From Lactobacillus sp. W8174 (GTDB lineage: Bacteria > Bacillota > Bacilli > Lactobacillales > Lactobacillaceae), in assembly GCF_016100975.1 (NCBI RefSeq), contig NZ_JACFRN010000003.1, forward strand, positions 124,001-188,000: a stretch of 64,000 nt of DNA, given 5' to 3'. A model generated the notes under the pieces. It did no database searches. It worked only from the letters and a program-made list of their open reading frames with translations, and was not told the origin of the DNA. The translations under genes and the position numbers were made by a program. Below, piece after piece: positions 17,387 through 24,823 of the stretch (the stretch's first letter is position 1; the number at the start of each line of letters is the position of its first letter).

Positions 17387-17471
17387 TTATAAAAAGACCG
17401 GATTTTGAAATAAATTTTCAAAATCAAAATAGTAACTCTTTAATTGGTGGGAATTCACGCAACATCTCATG

Positions 17472-17513
17472 AAAAAATAAGCAGAAGTCGCTTAGACTAA
17501 TGCTTATTTTTTT
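17472..17513 (+). terminator. Terminator of the ABC exporter operon
   Basis: AAAAAATAAGCA (17472-17483) pairs with TGCTTATTTTTT (17501-17512) and is followed by more T. The region 17514-17707 holds no gene. Confidence 0.75.
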
Positions 17514-17707
17514 CGTCTAGTCGTGTCCTTTTGGATACGATTTTTTAATTGTTCAAATTGTGCAAAATTACCCGGTAAAAAGACTTTAATTTCACAAAAT
17601 CTTAATTGGAGAACGCTTTTATCCCTAGTATGCAAAAAATTGGTATGGCTTCCAATAATTTATGTTGGATTGGTCTGGATTTTTTGGGTAAAAACATCGA
17701 TAAACTT

Positions 17708-18958
17708 TTATGCAATTTCAGCTTGTTTTGTTTTGTTGACTTTTATCATTACAGTTAAAGTAACAGTGAAGACGATTGCACTAAATCCCAAGACACCGTA
17801 CAGGGCATAACTAACGTTGATTGTACCAGCTATGGTGGTAAATAATGTCGTCATTAATGGACCAGCGATTGCCAAGATAGTGTTTAAAAGCCCTGCTGAA
17901 GAAGCTAAAATTTTGCGATCTACGGAGACAACCAACCATTGCATTAGCTTAGGGCTGCTCGTACCAGCTAAGAAACCAAGAGTGGTCATTAGAATAAGGC
18001 AGAACACTATATTCTTATTTAGGATGACAGTAGCCATAATGGCACTACTAATAGTAGATAATAAAGATAGCTGGAAAAGCGACGTGTTTTTAAGGAGTTT
18101 GGTGCCGACTGCACTGCCAAGAGCTAAACCAATTGCGGCAGCGGCTCCTAGAAGTGCGATGGTGAAACTATAACTGCCAATAAGCATGCTTTTGTTACCA
18201 GCAATAACGATAGAAATTAATGGCTGGACAGAACTGAGCAAACCATTAAGCATGGCTACAACTAAAACAATCGTTAAGAGTCCGTGGGCTTGCCTTACTT
18301 GTCTCAATGATGAACCAATTGTGGCAAAGAAGTTTTGGTCATTGACCTCTTCCGTCTGTTCAGGCTGTTGCTTATGAACGTTCGTCCCAATGTTGGCATA
18401 AAGTAAGCCTGCTGCTAAGAAGGTTAGTGCGTTGACAATGGCCAGTTCTGAGTATGACATGAAGAGCAGGAGCCCGGAGACAACAAATTGTGCAACTAGC
18501 GTAATTAGTTGTGATACGCCGCTCGTAAAACCCTGAGCTTCGGCCATTTCGTTTTCACCGACGAGGCCAACGATTAGCGGCGTTTGTAAACCGCCAGAGT
18601 ACATGCCGGAAAGATCAGATACAAAGTTGAGTCCGATAACCATTAAGACCAGGTTCCAGCCAGCAATATTGGTGGCAAAGAGCAGACCCACCAGCATGTA
18701 TAACGCAAAGCGAATAACTGCCAGCCAGACAATTACGCGATACTTATTGTGTGTCCGGTCCGCCAGGTAGCCACTGAGACTTTGAATAAGGTCTGGAAGC
18801 GATTCGGTAATCGCAATCAAAGATAATGCTAGAGAATAATTTTTTAATTTGCTGGCATAAGTCATGAGGGCCAGTTAGAACAGGATGTTGCCTGCGCCGG
18901 ATAACCAGCTGGCAAGAGTAAATTTTCTGTAGTTTTTATTCTTTAAAAAGATGTTCAT
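17708..18958 (-). pseudogene. MFS transporter gene interrupted by an in-frame stop codon
   Basis: A 12-helix major facilitator transporter is encoded on the minus strand. The natural start is the ATG at 18956-18958 with AAAAGAGG just upstream. Reading from there gives a normal MFS N-terminus (KNYRKFTLASWLSGAGNILF) that hits TAA at 18875-18877, codon 28, and continues in the same frame without further stops to 17708. A single-base change in a Tyr codon (FYL to F-stop-L) explains this. Restart at the ATG of codon 32 would give a 385-residue protein lacking half of helix 1 and no ribosome site. The gene looks richer in G and C than its neighbours, so it may have been acquired. Confidence 0.8.
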
Positions 18959-19001
18959 GTTTTTACCTCTTTTCTTAAATATATATTTAGTATATTTTGG
19001 T

Positions 19002-19035
19002 TATAATGAAAAAGAGAGGAATGTCATATTTGACA
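19002..19035 (+). promoter_or_regulatory. rgg1 promoter -10 and palindromic operator
   Basis: A TATAAT box (19002-19007) is followed 14 nt later by the palindrome TGTCATATTTGACA (19022-19035). A similar arrangement precedes the second Rgg gene, and the exact reverse complement lies before the ABC exporter at 25946. The position just past the expected start of transcription fits autorepression. Confidence 0.6.
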
Positions 19036-19058
19036 GTTTAAAGTTAGAAGGAATAAAA

Positions 19059-19907
19059 ATGACAATTGGGGAGTTGTTAAAAGATTATCGGATAAGTCAA
19101 AAAAAGACTCAGAAACAATGGGCAAAAGATGTGATAAGCCCTTCATTCTATGCGAAAGTAGAGAAAAATTTAAGTCGGATCTCTGCCGAAGATTTAATTG
19201 AATTGCTACATTCTAATCAAATTCCAGTGATTGATTTTTTCAGTAAATTAAATCAAAAAGATAAGTCGATTAATCAACAAGAATTAGAAATAAATCGACT
19301 TATTAATGAAGCATATTACCAAAATTCAAAAAAAGAGTTGCAACAAATACGAGATGTAGTTGCTGAAGGTGAATTGCCTAATAAAAATGATGAATTACTT
19401 CTTATTGATGCCTATATTGCGGTAATTAGTAAAGACCTTACAATGCTAGATAAAGAAGTTATAGACAGAATGAAAGAAAAAGTTTTTAATATTTCTAATT
19501 TTGATGAAGATGGATTAATTATGTACTGTAATTTCATGAGCTTTTATGATTTGAATAGCAACTTATTGCTATCTAAAAGGATAATAAAACAGCTTGTTGG
19601 ATCAAGCAGTGTCAGAATACAAGACAAAATTTTGGCTATCATTATCAATATGCTGATTTTTTGCATTAGAAATAAGCGATTTGAAGAAACTGAGGTATTT
19701 GTTAATTATGCGGATCAAATAAAAACAAAACCGGAGGTTTTCTTTTATAAGCTGCTGATACCGGCATTTTATAATATAGTTAAATATCAAGATAATCATG
19801 ATAAAAAATATCTGGATGAAACAGAAATAATAATTAAAAGTATCAAATTAGCGGGAATGCCAGATTATGGTAAGGAGTTAGAAGAGCTTTTAGTTGCAAA
19901 TAAATAA
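19059..19907 (+). CDS. Rgg/GadR/MutR-family transcriptional regulator, copy 1
   Basis: 282-residue regulator. An XRE-type helix-turn-helix occupies residues 1-60 (MTIGELLKDYRISQKKTQKQ, then SPSFYAKVEK). A long helical C-terminal domain of the Rgg type follows, which in streptococci binds short pheromone peptides. The frame is open upstream to 18951, but ATG at 19059 is chosen because AGAAGGAAT precedes it and the paralog at 27866 begins identically. The two proteins match over most of their length. It is divergent from the broken MFS gene. The target genes are unknown; the shared palindrome suggests itself and the exporter at 26134. Confidence 0.88.
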   Translation: MTIGELLKDYRISQKKTQKQWAKDVISPSFYAKVEKNLSRISAEDLIELLHSNQIPVIDFFSKLNQKDKSINQQELEINRLINEAYYQNSKKELQQIRDVVAEGELPNKNDELLLIDAYIAVISKDLTMLDKEVIDRMKEKVFNISNFDEDGLIMYCNFMSFYDLNSNLLLSKRIIKQLVGSSSVRIQDKILAIIINMLIFCIRNKRFEETEVFVNYADQIKTKPEVFFYKLLIPAFYNIVKYQDNHDKKYLDETEIIIKSIKLAGMPDYGKELEELLVANK

Positions 19908-19931
19908 ACTTAAAATTGTCATATTTGATTT

Positions 19932-20030
19932 TGAAGTGACCTCAAAATTTAGGACAAATTTGGGGGTATTTTTATGTCTAAATTATCTAAACAAGATAAA
20001 ATTGAGATCTGTCATCTTTGGCACAGCTAA
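19932..20030 (+). mobile_element. Remnant of an IS3-family (IS150-group) insertion sequence
   Basis: TGAAGTGACCTCAAAATTTAG at the start resembles the terminal inverted repeat of IS150-group elements. It is followed at the right distance by ATG at 19974 and 18 codons reading MSKLSKQDKIEIC then HLWHS, a typical OrfA N-terminus, ending in a stop at 20028. Everything beyond the first codons is missing. The remnant sits in what would be the terminator of the upstream rgg gene. Confidence 0.6.
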
Positions 20031-20134
20031 TTAGTTTGCTTTTGCTGATTTTTTGGCATTTCTAAAGAATATTATCCACTCATAAATACATGCAATAACT
20101 GCTATTAGAATTTAAGGATAAAGGAGTAATTACA

Positions 20135-21142
20135 ATGAAAATTAACAAAAAATTGTTTATTAGCTTATTAGCTGGAATATTGACAACAACATCATTAGCA
20201 GTTACTACAACTAATATTGATCAAGCTCAAACTACTACGTCAAATGTAAATTCTGAGCAAGGCAAGCTAACCTTGAATCATAAGACTCGTGTTTATAACA
20301 AAAAGGGTAAGAAAAAGTATTCTTATCTTAAAACGAATGGGCTGCTAAAAAAGGGTGCTTTAGTAAGATATGTTGGCAAAATTAAAGCCCTATCTGATCC
20401 AGATACCAAGCGTTATTCCTTTAATGACAAAGATATGAACTGGTATTATCTACCATATAAAACAATTAAAGGTAAACAATACTACAACATCGGTCATGGC
20501 GGTTATATTAAAGCTATAAATGTTGATAGTATCAATGGAAATAAGTTATTTACTAATTATGCTACTGTTACAATAGCATCATCGCCATTTTCTTCTGATA
20601 AAGATTTTACAAAAGCAAATCTTGTTAATAATAAAGGTGAATTTACCAATAAATATGTCAAAAAGGGTACGAAACTAGTGGTTGATCGTCGCAGTAATAG
20701 AGAAGAACTAGCAGGGACGACTAAAATTGATATGCTTGATAATGGAGTTCTAGAAGTATTCCGCATAAAAAACAATAAAAAATTGTTTGTTTTAAGAGAC
20801 GACCTTAAAACGCAGCCTCGTCAGCAACTAATACCGTATACTAATATCATGCATGTAAGATTTGTGAATGACGCATATCTTTATAATATAAAAGGAGAAT
20901 TTGCGGACGATTCATGGTTTAGTTCAGGTGATACGGTTTCGGTTACAGGATTAAGATATATATGGGTTCCAGCAGATAAAAAAGCAGAACTATTTTATGA
21001 AGTTTTAGATTCACCTTCATCGATGTCAAACTGTAATTTTGTGAAAGCTTCGACTGCTAAATATACTTTTGGCAATCATTTAGAGCCCGTGAATACAGTA
21101 GCTGATGTCACACTAGCCAACATAGAAAAAGACGTAAAATAA
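20135..21142 (+). CDS. Secreted SLAP-domain (S-layer-type) protein, copy A
   Basis: 335-residue exported protein. Residues 1-32 form a signal peptide. Three SLAP-like repeats follow: the first starts at LTLNHKTRVYNKKGK and ends near YYNIGHGGYIKA (about residue 130), the second spans about 140-230, and the third about 235-315. SLAP domains anchor lactobacillar proteins non-covalently to cell-wall polymers. No enzymatic domain is present, so the protein is made only of wall-binding modules. It is a paralog of the proteins at 22754 and 24824. ATG follows AAAGGAG. Confidence 0.8.
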   Translation: MKINKKLFISLLAGILTTTSLAVTTTNIDQAQTTTSNVNSEQGKLTLNHKTRVYNKKGKKKYSYLKTNGLLKKGALVRYVGKIKALSDPDTKRYSFNDKDMNWYYLPYKTIKGKQYYNIGHGGYIKAINVDSINGNKLFTNYATVTIASSPFSSDKDFTKANLVNNKGEFTNKYVKKGTKLVVDRRSNREELAGTTKIDMLDNGVLEVFRIKNNKKLFVLRDDLKTQPRQQLIPYTNIMHVRFVNDAYLYNIKGEFADDSWFSSGDTVSVTGLRYIWVPADKKAELFYEVLDSPSSMSNCNFVKASTAKYTFGNHLEPVNTVADVTLANIEKDVK

Positions 21143-21207
21143 TCTTACCGCGTTTAGTGCACTATCTTGAGAAGTTGACTGACTTCTCGTAAAGGTGGTG
21201 AAAAGAC

Positions 21208-21339
21208 GTGTCTGATGTTCTAATTCTAATTCTTTTGTATCTTGTAATTACCACAATTCGAGATGTGTTGAATATCGTAAATGGTATTCTTAACGAACTA
21301 CTTAATAGTACAAAAGTGAGGCCTAAGATTTTGTCTTAG
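21208..21339 (+). CDS. Small hydrophobic peptide, candidate type I toxin
   Basis: 43-codon ORF starting on GTG with GGTGG about 7 nt upstream. Residues 3-18 (DVLILILLYLVITTIRDV) form a short membrane helix, followed by a polar amphipathic tail and a basic end. An upstream hairpin (21169-21188) could bury the translation start region, and the stop codon lies inside the terminator stem at 21321-21341. This compact layout is seen in holin-like or Fst-like type I toxins, but no family match is certain and an antisense RNA cannot be proven by eye. Confidence 0.45.
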   Translation: MSDVLILILLYLVITTIRDVLNIVNGILNELLNSTKVRPKILS

Positions 21340-21349
21340 GCTATTTTTA
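21321..21349 (+). terminator. Terminator overlapping the small hydrophobic ORF
   Basis: GCCTAAGA (21321-21328) pairs with TCTTAGGC (21334-21341), followed by TATTTTTA. It contains the stop codon of the 43-codon ORF. Confidence 0.7.
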
Positions 21350-21453
21350 TAGGTGTAAATGATTGAGCAAAATTAATTAAAGATATATAATTTTGTTATT
21401 AAAATATTAATTTATTAAGAAATGATATATTAAATCAAAGTAGGTTGGTAAAA

Positions 21454-22095
21454 ATGAAAAAATCACTTAGTATAGCAGCAATTGCAGCTGTTTTTGGTGC
21501 AAGCTTGATATTTAGTGCAACAAGCAGTAATTATGTGCCTGTTAAAGCAGCTGACGTAAGCGATACAAATACTGTAGTCAATAATCAGGGTGTGTCTGAT
21601 AAAACATGGTCTAACAAACTGACTAAAGCTGGCTATGTTTTCAAGTTAGCTAAAAATATAGCTACTACTGATGGCGGATTGTATCAAAGAAAAAATGGCT
21701 TACTTAAAAAATATAGTTTGAAGCATGCTAAAAAAGTTTTCGCTAAAAACATGTTATTCAAAATAGATCGCGCTATATCAGTAGAAAATGGTTCTTTAGT
21801 TCATATTGTGTCGCAAAATGGCAAATATAAGTTTTGGACTAATTTTTTAACCGGGACATACAATGTAAATGGTCATAAAAAATCTCTTAAACCATTAATA
21901 AAAACCGAAGTAGAAATGATCACTAATACTTCTAAAGAGAAAATAGCAAAAAAGCTAGTCACTGCCGAAAAATTGGCTAATAAATTAAAGGGTTCAGATA
22001 AAAAATTGGCTCAAGAATCAATTACTCAATTGAAGCAATGGATTGATAATGAAGTTTTTGCTAATATTCCTGTTCTTCTAATTGGTAGCCTGTAA
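21454..22095 (+). CDS. Secreted protein of unknown function
   Basis: 213-residue exported protein with a clear signal peptide (KKSLSIAAIAAVFGASLIF, cleavage near VKAAD). The mature part has a short Trp/Gly-containing region around residues 45-130 (AGYVFKLAKNIATTDGG) and a Lys/Ala-rich helical tail from about 150. No SLAP, LPXTG or enzymatic motif is recognised. ATG at 21454 is preferred over the in-frame TTG at 21445, which lies inside the weak TAGGTTGG ribosome site. It sits in the SLAP gene cluster and may be wall-associated; function unknown. Confidence 0.65.
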   Translation: MKKSLSIAAIAAVFGASLIFSATSSNYVPVKAADVSDTNTVVNNQGVSDKTWSNKLTKAGYVFKLAKNIATTDGGLYQRKNGLLKKYSLKHAKKVFAKNMLFKIDRAISVENGSLVHIVSQNGKYKFWTNFLTGTYNVNGHKKSLKPLIKTEVEMITNTSKEKIAKKLVTAEKLANKLKGSDKKLAQESITQLKQWIDNEVFANIPVLLIGSL

Positions 22096-22205
22096 GACAA
22101 GTAAACAAGTTTTTAATTTACTGCTGCTATCAAAGTGATTTTCTTATTAATTTACGAAGCACATGGAGCAGCTTAAAGTTAAAGGATTAAAAGTAGCAAA
22201 TAGGC

Positions 22206-22348
22206 TAATTGGTCTAATTGTGAAATTACCAGGTAACGAAAAAAGGGAAGGCTGTTAAATCAGCCTTCCCTTTTGCTATACGGCTTCAATTTCATAAACA
22301 ATTATTTGTTGCAGTTTTAAGCCGTGTAGCTTTAGGTTTCGTAGCAAC
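22206..22348. repeat. Intergenic repeat, copy 1 (decayed gene end plus terminator)
   Basis: About 143 bp that recur in diverged form at 23906-24055. It contains the strong hairpin at 22241-22274 and, on the minus strand, an open tail reading LLRNLKLHGLKLQQIIVYEI followed by EAV and a stop, placed just before that hairpin. Both copies keep this layout, so each is probably the 3' end of a lost minus-strand gene. Confidence 0.6.
22241..22274. terminator. Strong bidirectional hairpin terminator
   Basis: Perfect 14-bp stem AAAAGGGAAGGCTG / CAGCCTTCCCTTTT with a 6-nt loop. The longer T run is on the minus strand, fitting termination of a former minus-strand gene. Confidence 0.75.
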
Positions 22349-22617
22349 CAAGATAGCTGTTACCTTTCTATAGTGTTTTTACACAAGTATATGCTGTAAA
22401 CGATGCAAAATATTATGATAAAGATGGCAAAGCATTTACAGGTACACTCCTTCAAAAAGGTCCAAGCGTATCAGTAAGTACGGCTATTAAAATAATTAAT
22501 TCAGATAGCAAAAAAGAGGAGCTATATTATCAGCAGGCAGATAATCCTAGATGTTTCTTTAAAGCCTCAGATATCAAGTATCTAGCTGGGCCAAAATTAT
22601 CGGAGCCGAATAAATAG
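22349..22617 (+). pseudogene. C-terminal fragment of a SLAP-domain protein
   Basis: Bases 22348-22667 are almost identical to 25487-25847, the last 90 or so codons and 3' flank of the SLAP gene at 24824. The fragment reads TQVYAVNDAKYYDKDGKAF and on to the stop at 22615 in the same frame, but has no start, signal peptide or first domains. Compared with the intact copy it also lacks 40 bp that contain the gene's terminator. It is a recent duplication remnant. Confidence 0.85.
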
Positions 22618-22753
22618 TTTAAAGTTTTAACTTTTTGCTTGCTTAATTCATATGTAGACATGATGCTTAAATTGACTTGATACAGTAAAGGTAGCCCTTA
22701 ATAGACAATCAGAAAGATAGCTACTAGAATTTGAGCAGGGAGAGGTAATTGCA

Positions 22754-23482
22754 ATGAAGAATATCAAAAAATTATTTATTAGTTTAATAGTTGTAATATT
22801 AACAATAACATTAGTAATAACTGTTATAACTAATAGTCAAGCTCAAACTATTGATTCTTGTGTAGAATCTAAGCAAGGTAAATTGTATTTGAATCATAAG
22901 ACTCGTGTCTATAACAAAAAAGGCAAGCAATATTATAATATAGGTCATGGTGGCTATATAAAAGCTGTAAATGTTAATTCTGTTGATGGAAATTGGCTGT
23001 ATGTAAATAACGCTACTGTAACTACTAAGGCTTGGTCAGGGAAATCGAATGGTAAAATTCCACTTTATAATGGTCATGGAAAAACACTTAAAAAAACAAT
23101 CAGATCTGGGCAGAAAATAATTGTTGATGAAAAAGCCACTAGACCAGATTTTGGAGCACAAGTAGATATAGATACTTTGCCAGGTGTACGATATTTTTAT
23201 CATATTAAGGGAACTAATGAGTTTATCACAGAATATGATATTAAAGGAAAGGTAAGACAAGAATTGCCTACGTATAGCATCTATAGTTTGGCATATATTT
23301 TAAGAGATACTCCATATTATGATAAAGATGGTAAAGTAATGAGACATCCTGGTCAAAAAGGAGATGAAATCAGAATATCAAAGGCTTTAAAGATGACTAG
23401 TTCTGATAATAATAAAGCAGAATTATTTTATAAAGTTGCAGCTGGAGGAGGAGATTTTATCAAAGCTACCAGTACTCAATAA
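22754..23482 (+). CDS. Secreted SLAP-domain protein with internal deletion, copy B
   Basis: 242-residue exported protein with a signal peptide (about residues 1-32) and SLAP-type modules. Compared with copies A and C, 55 residues are missing inside the first SLAP repeat: VYNKKGK is joined directly to QYYNIGHGGYIKA. Both junction sides carry an AAAGG(C/T)AA motif, so a short-repeat deletion is likely. Reading frame is kept. ATG has GAGAGG about 10 nt upstream. It may still bind the wall through the remaining modules. Confidence 0.78.
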   Translation: MKNIKKLFISLIVVILTITLVITVITNSQAQTIDSCVESKQGKLYLNHKTRVYNKKGKQYYNIGHGGYIKAVNVNSVDGNWLYVNNATVTTKAWSGKSNGKIPLYNGHGKTLKKTIRSGQKIIVDEKATRPDFGAQVDIDTLPGVRYFYHIKGTNEFITEYDIKGKVRQELPTYSIYSLAYILRDTPYYDKDGKVMRHPGQKGDEIRISKALKMTSSDNNKAELFYKVAAGGGDFIKATSTQ

Positions 23483-23532
23483 TTAGTTTGAAAAATTTGA
23501 AAGCAAATAAAAAGCAAGGAGTTAAAATGAAG

Positions 23533-23565
23533 TGACCGCCAAATTTATCCTAAATTTGGCGGTCA
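23533..23565. terminator. Perfect 15-bp hairpin after SLAP copy B
   Basis: TGACCGCCAAATTTA, loop TCC, then the exact complement. It begins with TGAAGTGACC just outside, the same bases as the IS-type end at 19932, so it may be a solo IS end or miniature element rather than a plain terminator. A U-rich stretch follows only loosely. Confidence 0.5.
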
Positions 23566-23905
23566 TATCCTCTTTATTGCTTTTTTTGCTTCAAATTTAC
23601 GAATTCCTCTTAGTATGGTAGCTGGTCTAAAACTACTGAACAAATTGAAACTGAGCCTAAACCAGTATTTTATAAGAATTAGCATTACTCATAAATATGA
23701 TTGATTATCATTGTCAACCAGAAGATTGCTACTTGAACAACATCAAGATAATAATTAATAACTTAGCTTTAATTGGTATGCTAAAGTATCGTAAAAAGGT
23801 AGAAAAGTTTTTTATGAAAATATAAAAGTTGATAATGATTAATAAATATAGTAGTTGTTTTGAATATTAGGTATAGTTATATTAAATGGTAAAAGTTTGA
23901 ATTTA

Positions 23906-24055
23906 TAATTGGTCTGATTGTGAATTACCAGATAACGAAAAAATGAAAAAAGGAAAGATTGAACTCACAGTCTTCCCTTTTGCTATACTGCTTCAATTTC
24001 ACAAACAATTATTTGCTGCAGTTTTAAGCCTTGTAGCACTATGCTTCGTAGCAAC
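23906..24055. repeat. Intergenic repeat, copy 2
   Basis: Diverged copy of 22206-22348. The minus-strand tail reads LLRSIVLQGLKLQQIIVCEI then EAV and a stop. The hairpin corresponding to 22241 is imperfect here. The 23566-23905 stretch before it holds only short open fragments. Confidence 0.55.
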
Positions 24056-24109
24056 TTCTCTTAATGTACATTATGTAAATTAGCGATTGATCTAGCTGAA
24101 TTTTTAACT

Positions 24110-24180
24110 TTTTATTTTAAAACGTTAAAAATTAAATTTAAAACATTAATTTTTTATTTTAAACGTTTTATTTTTTTATT
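24110..24180. other. AT-rich tract with two direct copies of TTTATTTTAAA(A)CGTT
   Basis: An AT-rich stretch with two direct copies of TTTATTTTAAA(A)CGTT, palindromic around AACGTT and loosely cre-like. It lies upstream of the small genes at 24250 and 24382. It could be an operator pair or promoter-proximal curved DNA. Confidence 0.35.
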
Positions 24181-24249
24181 ATTTTAATATATACTAAATG
24201 CATAAACGAATAGACAGGAACAACTAGTGCCATTGGCTCAGCCTGTTTT

Positions 24250-24354
24250 ATGAAAGTCAGAAATGATTTGGACTATATGATGATACACATCTACACAATT
24301 ATCTTTAATATGGATGTCAACCTTACTGGAATTTATATCATAGCAGTTCTTTAA
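24250..24354 (+). CDS. Possible 34-aa peptide
   Basis: Short ORF beginning MKVRNDLDYMM and ending in a hydrophobic GIYIIAVL. No good ribosome site is visible. It is followed directly by the perfect palindrome TTAATCATGATTAA (24351-24364) and the small membrane protein gene at 24382. It may be a leader or toxin-like peptide, or chance. Confidence 0.25.
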   Translation: MKVRNDLDYMMIHIYTIIFNMDVNLTGIYIIAVL

Positions 24355-24381
24355 TCATGATTAACAGAAAGTGATGAAATT

Positions 24382-24636
24382 ATGTCTAAAATAATAGGGA
24401 ACACAGCTTTTCTAATAGCAACATTTTGTCTTGCAAAGATCTATAAGGACAAGCCCTTCTTTAAATTCGTGAAACAGAATCGTGGGATACTCTTGCTTTC
24501 GTATTCTGTAATAGTCCTCTTAGGATTTGGAATAGTACAGGGATTTGGCCGCTTATTCCCACCATTTATTACACTACTAGTAGTGTTTATGTTGCTTGGC
24601 GTTTTCTATATCTTTAAAGATCGCAAAACAAGCTAG
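24382..24636 (+). CDS. Small two-helix membrane protein of unknown function
   Basis: 84-residue protein with an N-terminal short hydrophobic stretch (NTAFLIATFCLA), a basic loop KQNRG, and two strong transmembrane helices (about residues 37-54 and 58-77), ending in KDRKTS. The size and placement among secreted-protein genes recall immunity or accessory proteins of bacteriocin loci, but no family is recognised. The ribosome site (AAAGTGATG) is moderate. A terminator hairpin follows at 24660. Confidence 0.5.
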   Translation: MSKIIGNTAFLIATFCLAKIYKDKPFFKFVKQNRGILLLSYSVIVLLGFGIVQGFGRLFPPFITLLVVFMLLGVFYIFKDRKTS

Positions 24637-24659
24637 ATTAAATTATAATTACTAGTTTT

Positions 24660-24702
24660 ATAGCAGTCTTTTCTAACTTAGTTAGGGATGATTGCTATTT
24701 TT
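24660..24702 (+). terminator. Terminator after small membrane protein gene
   Basis: ATAGCAGTC (24660-24668) pairs with GATTGCTAT (24690-24698), enclosing a second small stem, and is followed by T residues. Confidence 0.65.
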
Positions 24703-24823
24703 GATCTTCAAACTAAACGTAATAATGGATAAATTGTAAAAGAATAATATATGTTGAAATAAATGGGAATTAGTAGACATTAAAGAAAATAACTATTAAA
24801 ATTTTAACAGAGAGGTAATTAAA

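Noticed and set aside
17401-17425. Inverted repeat GATTTTGAAA...TTTTCAAAATC as terminator
   Set aside because: No T run on either side; the hairpin at 17472 is a much better terminator.
17523-17810. 95-codon plus-strand ORF with hydrophobic stretches
   Set aside because: Its 3' third lies antisense to the end of the MFS gene, no ribosome site is present, and its start lies in the terminator region of the ABC exporter operon.
18951-19058. 36-codon N-terminal extension of rgg1
   Set aside because: The paralog at 27866 starts at the equivalent Met and has a stop upstream; the extension also covers the promoter and operator.
23600-23690. Short frames such as GSWSKTTEQIETEPKPVFYK near SLAP copy B
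   Set aside because: Preceded by a stop with no start; may be a relic but nothing identifies it.
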